DNA of 64,000 nucleotides. Source: Lyngbya sp. PCC 8106 (lineage in GTDB: Bacteria > Cyanobacteriota > Cyanobacteriia > Cyanobacteriales > Microcoleaceae). Below, piece by piece: positions 17,864 to 26,877 of the stretch. The DNA lies in the NCBI RefSeq assembly GCF_000169095.1, contig NZ_AAVU01000035.1:14594-78593 (forward strand). The letters are read 5' to 3'. The position numbers and the translations under genes are program-made. The notes under the pieces were generated by a model, which was not told where the DNA came from, ran no database searches, and saw only the letters and a program-made list of their open reading frames with translations. How positions within the stretch are numbered: the stretch's first letter is position 1; every line of letters begins with the position of its first letter.

Positions 17864-19594
17864 TTATCTGTTATCATCAGAACATCCGGTTTCTTTTGAG
17901 TTATAAGACCCATCGGTTGCCGTTTTAATGTCGTGACAATGGCGATGTAATAATTGCAGATTTTTGTATTCATCTTTACCGCCTATTGACGTTGGGATGA
18001 TATGATCGATTTCTACAATATCATCTGGGGTGAAATATTGTCCAGATGATTTACATTTGCCTTTTTGCTTTTTGAGCAAATTTGCTACTCGTTTGGGAAC
18101 ATCGTAGGATGTACCTTTTCTTGTACTCCAGTAAGTCCAGTTTCCGTCGTAGGGTGATGCTTTAGGTCTTATAGTTACGTGACGTTTAATAGTTGTTTCA
18201 GCATGGCTTAGTAGTTTATAACCATCTTTGGTTTCAAAACTCCATGCCCTATTACCGTTTTTCCTGAAGTATTTCCTCAGTTTATCGTAACTAGCTTTAC
18301 CGCATCTGCTAACTGTCCATGCTCTTAATCTTTGCCATGTAATATGGTCTAAAGAGGAGAATGTCTCTTTGGAGGCAATCTTGGAATGGTAATTGCACCA
18401 TCCTCTAATTACAGGGTTTAGGCGTTTGATTAGTGCGTATTGGGGTGCAGTTTTGTAAGTTTTAATAACTTCCTTAACCTTATCCGCGTGAGCTTTAATT
18501 GCCTTCTTGCTAGGTTTTATTATGGTTTTGAACCCTAATAATTTTGAGTTCGCACTACCAGTCTTACCGGAGTGGTGTTTCCCCACTGGGTATTGTCTGA
18601 AGTTCCACCCTAGAAAGTCGAATCCTGGTTTAACCTTTATGCCTTTTACCTCAATTTCTCTTAGTGTGTGGCATATACGGGTTTTGGCTGTTTTCAGTTC
18701 TAACCCAATAGGTTTTAACCATTCTTCGATGGCGATTTGGCACTGTTGAATAACTTCTAAATGTGGGCTAATTACCACAAAGTCATCTGCATACCTAATG
18801 ATTTTTGCGTAGTTTTTATTGTTGTTTGTTCTTTTTGGAAAGAATTTCTCAACAAGCCTACTCATTCCATCCAGTGCGATGTTAGCAAGTAGAGGACTAA
18901 TAACACCTCCTTGTGGGGTTCCTGCCTCTGTTGCTTCAAATATGCAGTTATCCATAACTCCAGCTTTTAACCATTGTCTGATTTGGGCTTTTATTGTTGA
19001 TGGACAATCGATTTTGGACAGTAGGTGTTCATGGTTAATCTGGTCGAAACACTTTGCGATGTCAGCATCTAAGATGTAATATTCACCTTTGTTGATACTT
19101 TGGAAGATTCGTGACATTACGTCATGGGCTGAACGTCCGGGTCTAAACCCGTAGCTTTCCCCCTCAAATCTGGCTTCCCATTGTGGTTCCAATGCAGATT
19201 TTACCAAAGCTTGCCTTACTCTATCGTGTATAGTCGGGATTCCTAAAGGGCGTTTTTCATCCTTGGATTTGGGTATCCATTTCCTTCGGAGTGGTGCCTT
19301 CTGGTATTTGCTTAGATTTTTGGCAAGTTCTGACCGTTGTTTGGGTGTAATGGATTTAATTCCATCTACCCCGGCTGTTTTCTTACCCTGGTTATCTTGA
19401 GTAACCCTTCTTATTGCTAAGAGTTTGGCGTAATACGACTTAACTAGGAGCTTTTGAAGCTTTCGAGCTTTCGCATTTTGACCCGATATTGATGCCTGGT
19501 AAATTCTCTTTTGCAGCTTAAATACTATCCGTTGAACTTTCGCCCAATTGATTGTATTCCATGCAGTCGTAGTCTTGGTTATACTCGTTTTCAC
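17864..19594 (-). CDS. ltrA: group II intron reverse transcriptase/maturase with HNH endonuclease
   Basis: 576 residues. The order is an RT0/RT1 region (GVDGIKSITPKQR, RRKWIPKSKDEKRPLGIPTI), RT with GESYGFRPGRSAHDV, DADIAKCFDQINH, GTPQGGVISPLLANI, and the catalytic YADDFVV. The maturase (X) domain follows (NPVIRGWCNYHS). The protein ends with a Cys/His HNH nuclease (CKSSGQYF, EIDHIIPTSIGGKDEYKNLQLLHRHCH). All key residues are present, so splicing, target cleavage and reverse transcription look possible. The gene is inside the intron at 17777-20277. Confidence 0.95.
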   Translation of the reverse strand: MKTSITKTTTAWNTINWAKVQRIVFKLQKRIYQASISGQNAKARKLQKLLVKSYYAKLLAIRRVTQDNQGKKTAGVDGIKSITPKQRSELAKNLSKYQKAPLRRKWIPKSKDEKRPLGIPTIHDRVRQALVKSALEPQWEARFEGESYGFRPGRSAHDVMSRIFQSINKGEYYILDADIAKCFDQINHEHLLSKIDCPSTIKAQIRQWLKAGVMDNCIFEATEAGTPQGGVISPLLANIALDGMSRLVEKFFPKRTNNNKNYAKIIRYADDFVVISPHLEVIQQCQIAIEEWLKPIGLELKTAKTRICHTLREIEVKGIKVKPGFDFLGWNFRQYPVGKHHSGKTGSANSKLLGFKTIIKPSKKAIKAHADKVKEVIKTYKTAPQYALIKRLNPVIRGWCNYHSKIASKETFSSLDHITWQRLRAWTVSRCGKASYDKLRKYFRKNGNRAWSFETKDGYKLLSHAETTIKRHVTIRPKASPYDGNWTYWSTRKGTSYDVPKRVANLLKKQKGKCKSSGQYFTPDDIVEIDHIIPTSIGGKDEYKNLQLLHRHCHDIKTATDGSYNSKETGCSDDNR

Positions 19595-20344
19595 CGTTTT
19601 AACTGCTAATTGAAACTTTACCTAACAACTTGACCGGAATCTATCAGCGTATCCTAAACATTACATCTAGGCTTTAGCTTCTGACTCCATCTTTCGCCCT
19701 CATAACATTCGCCTTAGATTTGTGGCTACCTATCAGTATTCGACCTCTGTAGGAGTAGATGAGGGGTTTTAACGTTCCTTGAAAACGGGGTTATTGCCTT
19801 TAGAATCGTCCTGTCCGCCGGGGTACTTTTGGGAGTCTGTGTAAGTGCAGTAATAAATTCTTACCTCTTTGTATAAGTATTACAAAACTTATACCTTTTC
19901 CCCTTGTTCTTTTGAACGCAGCGTAATCAAGTCAGTTTCGCTACTTAATAATCACGACGGTTCTAGCCAGACGTTCACTTTCGTTATTCTTGGGCAATTG
20001 GCTAGAGAACTCCTTTGGTATTTGACTTATACCTGATTTCCCGTTATTCCCAGCTTCAGTGTTTTGATAATCAGTCTGACACTGTGGAAATTGCCTTAAC
20101 TCTTTTGGATTTGTTTATTACTTCCTGTTGGGGTTCATATCCAATTCCATTGACTCCGAGTTTGACCTTCCTTTAAGGTCACATTTTCAAAGTTAAAGTG
20201 GATTATGTTTTTCAATAACCACTTCCCTGCTTACGTTTCGGGTTTTATTCCTCAACTTTGGCAGGAACGTCTCGCACTAATTCAAATAGTTTAACATCTG
20301 ATGCACTTTTCGGTGATCCTGTATCATCAGGATTCTTTTGGAGG

Positions 20345-20760
20345 TGGGGAGATAGGGCGGAGGGGAGATGGGGTGATGGGGAGAGGAGTTTTTTCCGAGG
20401 AAAAATAGCTTTTTATTAATAAAAATCCTCCCGACCTCCCGACCTCCCGACCTCCCGACCTCCCCAGGGCTGTTTCATTCTAAGTTAAAAATTGCCGGGG
20501 TTGATGGGGTGAAAGGGTGATGGGGTGATGGGGAGAGGAGTTTTTTCCGAGGAAAAATAGCTTTTTATTAATAAAAATCCTCCCTACCTCCCTACCTCCC
20601 GCGCACGGGTTCGCCACTCCCCTCAACGCGGGGAACCCGCGCACGGGGGTGGACTCACTACCTCCCCACCTCCCCACAAATCAAGTTTTCGGGCAACGAA
20701 ACGGCCCTGCCGACCTCCCGACCTCCCCACTTCCCAACCTCACGACCTCACGACTTTTGA
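20345..20760. repeat. low-complexity tract with a 66-bp direct duplication
   Basis: Runs of GGGGTGAT and CCTCCCGACCTCCC fill the region upstream of the Fe-S protein gene. A 66-bp block starting GATGGGGTGATGGGGAGAGG and containing TTTTATTAATAAAA occurs at 20367-20432 and 20519-20584 without difference that I can see. A GCGCACGGG palindromic repeat lies near 20600-20650. No gene is seen here. Confidence 0.85.
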
Positions 20761-20849
20761 CTTCATTATGCTCGGCTTCTTCAAGAATTGGTAAAATACA
20801 AGCATATAGAGAAGAATGACCACTGTAAATTAAGGAGTCGGGACAATCC

Positions 20850-21206
20850 ATGACACAAACCGCTCAGTCTCAAACTCAAGGAATTCAGATGACCGATACT
20901 GCGGTCAAACAAGTTCTCATGCTCCGTGAAAAGCAAGATAAAGATCTTTGCTTGCGCGTCGGTGTCCGTCAGGGAGGATGTTCTGGAATGTCTTATGTGA
21001 TGGACTTCTGTGATGTTAGCACTATTCGAGATGATGATGATATCTTTGATTATCAAGGGTTCAAAGTGGTTTGCGATCGCAAGAGCATTCTCTACATCTA
21101 TGGTTTAGTGCTTGACTATAGCGAGGCTTTAATTGGTGGAGGATTCCAATTTACTAATCCTAATGCTGCTCAAACTTGTGGCTGTGGAAAATCCTTTACA
21201 ACTTAG
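20850..21206 (+). CDS. IscA/SufA-type iron-sulfur cluster assembly protein (HesB family)
   Basis: 118 residues, usual length. The three ligand cysteines of the A-type carrier family are present: Cys44 (GGCSGMSYVMDF) and Cys110/Cys112 in the C-terminal CGCGKSF. It binds Fe or a Fe-S cluster and passes it to apoproteins in the cytosol. The ATG at 20850 is preceded by AAGGAG at 20832-20837, so the start is well supported. No neighbour belongs to a suf operon; it appears monocistronic. Whether it is the SufA or IscA orthologue cannot be told from sequence alone. Confidence 0.9.
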   Translation: MTQTAQSQTQGIQMTDTAVKQVLMLREKQDKDLCLRVGVRQGGCSGMSYVMDFCDVSTIRDDDDIFDYQGFKVVCDRKSILYIYGLVLDYSEALIGGGFQFTNPNAAQTCGCGKSFTT

Positions 21207-21492
21207 AACGGTTGGAAAATTCCCCAAACCTTCCCAATTGTAAACTTTTGTTTGCAACTTCTAAGAACTGCACAGTTTGAGTGACGATAGGTAATTGGCA
21301 AGATCACATCAGCCTGATGCTTGCCTTTTGCCTATTGTTGTCTAACTGGGCTGAAATGATTAATGATTATTGTGTGCAAGATTGTTGTATAGCACTACGC
21401 AAATTGGTTAGGACATTTCTAAATTCTGAAACCCTTTCATAGTCTGCTGATCCGGCGTTCCCTGTTCCCTATTCCCTAGCGCGTAGCGCTAT

Positions 21493-21924
21493 ATGTTTGA
21501 TCTTATGAAAACTCCTGAAGAACTCTTTAAAGAAGGTTTTGACCGTTATCAAGCTGGGGAAGATCCTCAAACTATTATTCCTATATTTCAGGAAGTTTGT
21601 GATCGCGCTCCCAAAAATAGTAATGCTTTGACCAGTTTAGCTTGGTTATATTTACTCACCAATAAACCCTCATCCGCCTATAAAGCGGCGAAGTCAGCCG
21701 TTAAACTCAATCCCCACGATCCTCAAGCTCGGATTAACTTAGCGGTGGCGATGCTTGATCTCGAGAAAAAAGGCGTTCGTCCTCATATCGAAATTGTACA
21801 ACAAATGATTATGGCGGACTCAGAATGGCTCGATGAAGTGAAGAAAAATTTTGATGACGGTTTGACTCGAAAACCGGAGTGGAAAAGCCTGGTTCGCGTT
21901 CAAAAATGGTTACTAGAAGTTTAA
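21493..21924 (+). CDS. small TPR protein
   Basis: 143 residues made of about three TPR-like helix pairs (AGEDPQTIIPIFQEVCDRAP, NSNALTSLAWLYLLTNKPSS, NPHDPQARINLAVAMLDLEK). The C-terminal region ends RVQKWLLEV. Likely a protein-protein interaction module of a kind conserved in cyanobacteria; no partner can be inferred from context. Start at ATG 21493; an in-frame ATG four codons later is possible. The 285-bp gap before it shows no gene, only CCCTGTTCCCTATTCCC-type repeats and a TAGCGCGTAGCGCTA palindrome. Confidence 0.75.
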   Translation: MFDLMKTPEELFKEGFDRYQAGEDPQTIIPIFQEVCDRAPKNSNALTSLAWLYLLTNKPSSAYKAAKSAVKLNPHDPQARINLAVAMLDLEKKGVRPHIEIVQQMIMADSEWLDEVKKNFDDGLTRKPEWKSLVRVQKWLLEV

Positions 21925-22209
21925 AGATTGCAAGTAAGTATATTTACCTTTTTTCGCGTTGAGGAGTACAATGAATTTTAGGGCGAAATTGATATCAATA
22001 GATCAGAGTTCAAAGCTTGACTGAACTAGGGTTGAAAGATGATTGATGGTTTAAGGATAATGTCGAGTTGTTTAGGTTTTGTAACAATTAATAACATAAA
22101 TTCACCCAAAATTCAGTCAACCAATGATAAGATTTGGAAACTTCAGATATTAACAATCTTGATTCACGGTTGACAGTAATTTTAGATAAAGCAAGGAGTT
22201 GTGAAAGCT

Positions 22210-22413
22210 ATGACTATCGATAATCAAGTCCACGTTAAAGCAGAAACCCGTAACCATAAAGGTTTTTTTGTACAGCAAGCCGCTTACCAGCTCAAGAGTA
22301 TTGATGATTCAGGCTGGGCGCTGATTTGTTTAGATGATGCGGTTTGCTACTATGTTGATCCCGATAACTTAGAAGCAGACTCAGACGATGATTCAGAAGA
22401 ATCTGAGAGTTAA
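22210..22413 (+). CDS. small acidic cyanobacterial protein, unknown
   Basis: About 67 residues (MTIDNQVHVKAETRNHKGFF), ending in a run of D/S/E (ADSDDDSEESES). An AAGGAG at 22193-22198 is better spaced for the ATG at 22210 than for the in-frame GTG at 22201. The family is not recognised; the sequence looks like a small conserved cyanobacterial protein. The 285-bp gap before it is AT-rich with nothing identified. Confidence 0.55.
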   Translation: MTIDNQVHVKAETRNHKGFFVQQAAYQLKSIDDSGWALICLDDAVCYYVDPDNLEADSDDDSEESES

Positions 22414-22575
22414 ATAACATTTCACTGATAAATACTCATTAAAAGAGATTTACTTTTGACATATAGACTGGGTTGGGATAGCTGTACTGAAATCAGGTAT
22501 GGCTATTTTTTTGCGAAACCGAAAAGGTGTAACATAGTATTAAGATAGTCAAATTTCAAAATACAGTTTTCCCCA

Positions 22576-22923
22576 GTGCAGAATACTGCTTCTTCCTCCG
22601 CTCTGATACCCGTCGCTGAATACTTTAAACTGCTTTCTGAAGTGAGTCGCCTGCAAATCTTAAACTGTTTGAGATCTAGAGCGATGAATGTTACCGAGAT
22701 TTCCGAAGCCACGGGTTTAGGACAAGCTAACCTTTCAAAACATCTGAAAATTCTGACTCAAGCGGGGATTTTGTCGCGTCAACCCGTTGGAGTCAGCGTT
22801 TACTATGAAATTAATGATCCCCTCATTTTTGAACTGTGCGAACTGGTTTGCGATCGCTTAAGTGATCGTATCCAACAGCAAGCTAAAGAAATTCAGCAAC
22901 TCAAAACCCTACATTCTAGCTAG
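22576..22923 (+). CDS. ArsR-family transcriptional repressor (BigR/YgaV-like)
   Basis: 115 residues with the winged helix of the ArsR/SmtB family: FKLLSEVSRLQILNCLRSR, then the recognition helix region GLGQANLSKHLKILTQAGIL and wing QPVGVSVYYEIND. There is no metal-binding ELCVCDL motif. Cysteines at LQILNC and in the last helix (ELCELVC) are placed roughly as the redox/persulfide-sensing pair of the BigR/SqrR group. It faces a rhodanese-membrane gene that ends 29 bp away, a pairing known as ygaV-ygaP in E. coli. The start is a GTG; no good ribosome site is seen. Confidence 0.78.
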   Translation: MQNTASSSALIPVAEYFKLLSEVSRLQILNCLRSRAMNVTEISEATGLGQANLSKHLKILTQAGILSRQPVGVSVYYEINDPLIFELCELVCDRLSDRIQQQAKEIQQLKTLHSS

Positions 22924-22951
22924 CCGCGCGCGATCGCCCGAGTTGATGAAA

Positions 22952-23509
22952 TTAGGATTTGATCTGTTGGTTGTAAGGTAATTTTGCTAATAACAACGCT
23001 AAACCACAAGTATTCGTAATTCCCGCAAACATTAACCCCGCACCGACAAAACCACTCAACACTAAAAACCCAGGAGAAACAAATGCACCTAATAAGGTTC
23101 CCGTCAACACCAACGAACCTGCAACAATTTGCACCTGACGCATAAGACTCAGGGGTGCTTTTTTGTTAACTTTTGTTTGATAACCCTCAGCTTTCCAAGC
23201 ATTGAGTCCCCCTTCTAAAGTGGCAAGATTTTCAACTTCAAAGCCACTGGCGGCTAACTGTTGAGCGGCTTGAGTCGAACGACGTCCACTCAGACAATAA
23301 ACCACGACCTTTTTACTGTCATTGGGAATTTGACTGGGATCGAATTTGGATAACGGGACTAAAATTGACCCCGCAATATGTTCGCCTGCGTATTCGACAG
23401 GTTCACGCACGTCTACTAACGTTACCGCTTGTTGATCGAGCCACTGCTTAACGATAGCGGCTTCTACCGCTTCGCCTTGATGAATTTTTGTTGTGCTACT
23501 GGTCATCAT
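22952..23509 (-). CDS. rhodanese domain-membrane protein (YgaP-like)
   Basis: 185 residues from the ATG at 23507-23509, preceded by GGAG at a good distance. A cytosolic rhodanese domain (TLVDVREPVEYAGEHI, active-site loop VVVYCLSGRRSTQ with the sulfur-carrying Cys) is followed by two hydrophobic helices of DUF2892 type (QIVAGSLVLTGTLLGAFV and FVGAGLMFAGITNTCGLALL). This is the architecture of E. coli YgaP, a membrane sulfurtransferase. The adjacent convergent ArsR gene is a likely regulator. An upstream TTG at 23536 is in frame but less likely. Confidence 0.85.
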   Translation of the reverse strand: MMTSSTTKIHQGEAVEAAIVKQWLDQQAVTLVDVREPVEYAGEHIAGSILVPLSKFDPSQIPNDSKKVVVYCLSGRRSTQAAQQLAASGFEVENLATLEGGLNAWKAEGYQTKVNKKAPLSLMRQVQIVAGSLVLTGTLLGAFVSPGFLVLSGFVGAGLMFAGITNTCGLALLLAKLPYNQQIKS

Positions 23510-23551
23510 CTGAAGTTCTCCACGTTGTTTTTTCAAGCCAGATTACAAGTT

Positions 23552-23585
23552 ATTATATTTTCATATTACCATATAGTAAAATAAT
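23552..23585. promoter_or_regulatory. AT-rich imperfect inverted repeat in divergent promoter region
   Basis: ATTATATTTTCATAT (23552-23566), spacer TACC, then ATATAGTAAAATAAT (23571-23585). The arms match at 11 of 15 positions. It lies between the rhodanese gene (minus) and the DUF3122 gene (plus). ArsR-family operators are AT-rich dyads of this size, so it could be the site of the nearby regulator. Inference only. Confidence 0.35.
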
Positions 23586-23609
23586 GACACCATTTGCAGG
23601 TCAGTTCCC

Positions 23610-24095
23610 ATGGTCAGAAAACAACAGCTAATTTTCTCGGGCTTTTTAATCTTGATTTTGTTATTAACGCTTAACTTGAGTGACTCTCAATCTGCTGAAG
23701 CTGTAATCAGACAACAACAAGAAACACCTGAACAGGTTCTTTATCAATCTCGCCATACTTTACGGGATAATACGGGAAACTCCTGGCAAGTTATCCTGTT
23801 TAAACGAGTAAAATCTGGTGAATTGCGTGAGATTAACTTACGTTTAGTAGGGTTTCCGGGTGAGGTTGAATTTGCTCATGTCAAACCTTTGAAAATTAAG
23901 GATGCTGACAAGATTTTACAGGCGAGTGATGTGTTTACCGAAAAATCTCCGGCTCCAAACGTGGGTCAATATGATTTAAAACCAATTTTATCTCAACTGT
24001 CAAGTAAACGTTTAATTGAATTGGAATTACCATTAGAAAAAGAGCGAACCATTAAAGTTCCTCCTGCTGTTATTTTAGAATGGCAAAGCATTTAA
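23610..24095 (+). CDS. DUF3122 family exported protein
   Basis: 161 residues. An N-terminal signal-like hydrophobic segment (LIFSGFLILILLLTLNLSDS) precedes a small beta-rich domain (LRDNTGNSWQVILFKRVKSG, EINLRLVGFPGEVEFAHVKP) seen in the cyanobacterial DUF3122 family. The function is unknown; it is probably periplasmic or thylakoid-lumenal. Divergent from the rhodanese gene and followed by a hairpin at 24141-24172. Confidence 0.75.
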   Translation: MVRKQQLIFSGFLILILLLTLNLSDSQSAEAVIRQQQETPEQVLYQSRHTLRDNTGNSWQVILFKRVKSGELREINLRLVGFPGEVEFAHVKPLKIKDADKILQASDVFTEKSPAPNVGQYDLKPILSQLSSKRLIELELPLEKERTIKVPPAVILEWQSI

Positions 24096-24140
24096 CAGCT
24101 CATCTGGCAAAGAGGCAAAACTGTAAACTCTAACCTGTAA

Positions 24141-24172
24141 AAGATGGGTTAAAAATTGCGCTAACCCATCTT
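24141..24172. terminator. hairpin between convergent genes
   Basis: AAGATGGGTTA (24141-24151) and TAACCCATCTT (24162-24172) form an 11-bp perfect stem with a 10-nt loop, between the ends of the DUF3122 gene and the M1 aminopeptidase gene. A/T-rich flanks on both sides suggest a bidirectional terminator. Confidence 0.65.
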
Positions 24173-24240
24173 ATAAATTAGTTTTTGGGGCGTACTCAGA
24201 AACAAGATTGCTAAACTCGCCCCTTCTTTGCTGATGCTAA

Positions 24241-26877
24241 CTAACTTTTGCCATTAGATTTCGCTTTAGAATTCGCCTGAGTTTTGGCTTCTAGACTTTC
24301 TAAGCGACTCTTTAATTCTTGATTGTCTTTTTTAACCTTATCGAGTTCTTGACGCAGTTGTTTGAGTGCTTGATCAGAACCGACATTTTTCTGCACCTTT
24401 TGAACCGCTTCTTCTGCTTTCCGGCGAACTCGTCCATCAAGGGTTTGATCGGCTAAATCATTTAAAACTGCAATCGCTTTTGGCGTTTCCATCTGTTGTA
24501 AGGCGACAACAACCGCAACTTGAGTCAGGAAAAAATCTTCTTTTGAGAGTTCTTCCAATCGCTGTAAAATGCGTTCAAGGTTAATGTTGTTTTGACCGGA
24601 TGAAATCGTCCCTAAAGCTCGAATAGCAGCCAAACGTAAGGCTTGATGAACCGTAGGATCAGTATATTTTAAGATTAAATTCAGAGCAGGTTCTGAGGTT
24701 TTCATCCGACTTAAACCGGAAATCGCTGCTGAACGTAATACCTCATTCCACCCTTCTCGTTCTTGCAATACCGATTCTAACAGTTTGATTCCCCCTTCTT
24801 CGGTGAGTGTTTCATCAGGATTTCCAGCTACCATTTCACCAATAGCGGCAATGGCTGAAGCTTCAACGTAGTAACTCGCATCTCCGTTGTCAACGATGGA
24901 TTTTACCGCTTGATAGCTGGCGGGTATTTTGATTTTAGCTAAGGCGTTAACAACCGCCCGACGCACTCTCGGTTCAGAATCTTCTAAGCCAACAATTAAC
25001 CCCGCAAAGGATTGATCCAGTTTAATTTTATTGAGTTGTTTGGCGACTTCAACCCGTACCCCCCAAAAAGGTTCGTCTTTGATGGCTTTGGAGAGGGCTT
25101 TTACAACTTCTAATCCCCCTTTTCTCGCTAATGATTCCGCCGCAAAAATACGAGAAATCGGATCAGGATCAAATTGTAATTGGGCTTTGAGTTCAGCAAC
25201 AGGATATTCTAAACTCACCGTTTTTAGAGTATTATTTCCCGCATCAAAACTAATGAATTTTGGTTTTTCAGTTAGGGGAAAATAGAAGCTTTGTTCGGCT
25301 TCATGGATACGAACTGTAAAGATCTGAAACTGCGGTGCAGGTTGATCTGGAGATTTAGATAAATAGCCGAATGCTATCGGAATTTTTAAGTCAAATAAAT
25401 TGCGTTCACTGACTTTTTCACTGTTTTTAGCTTGCTTTTGCTTAACGGTAATTTTAGCCAGTTTATTTTCGCCATCCCAACTATAAGATACTTTATAATC
25501 TGGATGACCACCCCGATATACATATTGATCAAATAAAAACAGTAAATTCCGTCCAGTCGATTGGAGAATAGCTCGCAGTATATCAACGGTTTCTACCGTT
25601 TTGTGAGCATTATTCTGAACAAAGGTATGAATCGCTTTGGTAAACAATTCATCGCCGAGTTCAGTGCGAATCATGTGATAAACACAAGCCCCTTTTTCGT
25701 ACAGATGACGATCATAAAGTTCAATGGCTTCTCGATAAATATGAGTGACAATGGGGCGACGATACCGAGAACGATCTTCTGATAAGTAATTCCGGGTTTC
25801 ATTCAGTCGATAATAAGCGGCTTCCTCTTTTCCATATTCCTGTTCTGTCCACAAGACTTCTGAATAAGTCGCCATTCCTTCCTTGATCCAAGCATGAGAC
25901 CAATGTTCAATGACCACTAAATCACCAAACCATTGATGAGCGAGTTCGTGAGCGACTAAACTTTCCGTATTGCGGTTATCAATTGCTGCTTTTTCATCGA
26001 GTAAACAGCGATCTGTTAACAAAGTTGTTGAGGTGTTTTCCATCCCGCCAAAGATGAAATCATCGACACAAACTTGAGCATATTTCGGATAGGGATAGGT
26101 GTAGCCAAAAGCTTGAGAGAAAAACTCAATCATTTGAGGGGTTTTTCCCATGCTACGACGAGCATCTGCTTCCCGGTTTTTTTCAACGTAATAAATCACA
26201 GGAATATTATTCCAGTGATCTTGAATTTCCGCAAAATCACCCACCGCTAATGTCATTAAATAGGTGGGATGAACTTGTTTTTGTAACCAATGATAGATGA
26301 TCTTTTCACCCTGAGTTTCACGGCTGAGAAGTTCGCCGTTAGAAATAGCGATAAAAGGCGGAGTTACTTGCACCCGAATTTCTGATGTAGCGAGTTGTCC
26401 GGGATAGTCGAAGCAAGGAAACCAAAAACGGGAGTCTTCGTCTTCGCCTTGCGTCCAAACTTGAGTCGGTTTATGGGGATAATGGGCGTTTGGACTGATA
26501 AAATAGAGTCCCCGCTGAGGTTCATCAACACCGTAGGTGATGGCAATCTTAATGGGTTTGTCCGCTTCTGTCGGCTGATTGAGATAAATCTCAAGTTGTT
26601 CACCATCATAGTCGAAGGATTGATCAACTTGATCAAGTTTCACCGCCTCAATTTCTAAGTCAACCGCATCGAGCCTCAGTGTTTCAATTCCACTTTGCAC
26701 GGGTTTTAAGGTAATGGTACAATCCCCGTGAAAGGATTTGTTGGGAATATCTAACACCAGGTCAAGAAAAATGTGTTCAACTTGTCCAGGGCGGTCAGGG
26801 TTGTAGTGTGGACGAGCGCCAGGTAGCTCAAAGGATTTTTGGCTGTCGGTCTCGGTATCAAAATAAGAGTGCAACAT
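24241..26877 (-). CDS. M1-family zinc aminopeptidase with HEAT-repeat tail
   Basis: 878 residues. An N-terminal beta domain is followed by the exopeptidase motif FGGMEN (276-281) and the zinc site HELAH (310-314) with Glu333 (IKEGMATYSE), all intact. A C-terminal stretch from about residue 560 to 830 is built of HEAT-like repeats (EDSEPRVRRAVVNALAKIK, TLDGRVRRKAEEAVQKV), and the last 40 residues form a coiled coil (KVKKDNQELKSRLESLEAKT). It removes N-terminal residues from peptides, probably in the cytosol. The HEAT tail replaces the ERAP1-like domain of PepN and is common in cyanobacterial and some bacterial members. It is monocistronic. Confidence 0.92.
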   Translation of the reverse strand: MLHSYFDTETDSQKSFELPGARPHYNPDRPGQVEHIFLDLVLDIPNKSFHGDCTITLKPVQSGIETLRLDAVDLEIEAVKLDQVDQSFDYDGEQLEIYLNQPTEADKPIKIAITYGVDEPQRGLYFISPNAHYPHKPTQVWTQGEDEDSRFWFPCFDYPGQLATSEIRVQVTPPFIAISNGELLSRETQGEKIIYHWLQKQVHPTYLMTLAVGDFAEIQDHWNNIPVIYYVEKNREADARRSMGKTPQMIEFFSQAFGYTYPYPKYAQVCVDDFIFGGMENTSTTLLTDRCLLDEKAAIDNRNTESLVAHELAHQWFGDLVVIEHWSHAWIKEGMATYSEVLWTEQEYGKEEAAYYRLNETRNYLSEDRSRYRRPIVTHIYREAIELYDRHLYEKGACVYHMIRTELGDELFTKAIHTFVQNNAHKTVETVDILRAILQSTGRNLLFLFDQYVYRGGHPDYKVSYSWDGENKLAKITVKQKQAKNSEKVSERNLFDLKIPIAFGYLSKSPDQPAPQFQIFTVRIHEAEQSFYFPLTEKPKFISFDAGNNTLKTVSLEYPVAELKAQLQFDPDPISRIFAAESLARKGGLEVVKALSKAIKDEPFWGVRVEVAKQLNKIKLDQSFAGLIVGLEDSEPRVRRAVVNALAKIKIPASYQAVKSIVDNGDASYYVEASAIAAIGEMVAGNPDETLTEEGGIKLLESVLQEREGWNEVLRSAAISGLSRMKTSEPALNLILKYTDPTVHQALRLAAIRALGTISSGQNNINLERILQRLEELSKEDFFLTQVAVVVALQQMETPKAIAVLNDLADQTLDGRVRRKAEEAVQKVQKNVGSDQALKQLRQELDKVKKDNQELKSRLESLEAKTQANSKAKSNGKS

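Larger units (their letters stand above)
17777..20277 (-). mobile_element. group II intron, about 2.5 kb, with RT/maturase
   Basis: On the minus strand the 5' end reads GTGCGAGACGTTCC, the conserved GUGYG start, at 20277. The RNA domains I-III occupy about 20277-19600, and the maturase gene lies in domain IV. Domain V is at 17819-17852, and a domain VI stem (GGGAGTCGGAGG...) is followed by a 3' end ...CCCCTAAT at 17777. The intron therefore looks complete. Exon sequence on both sides joins in an open frame that ends FELCGSG, so it may have entered the end of a now truncated gene. The exact 3' end is inferred from the AY rule. Confidence 0.85.

Noticed and set aside
24241..26877. Assignment of the M1 peptidase as leukotriene A4 hydrolase-like or classical PepN
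   Set aside because: The HEAT tail and overall layout differ from both, so I kept the general M1 call and gave no symbol.
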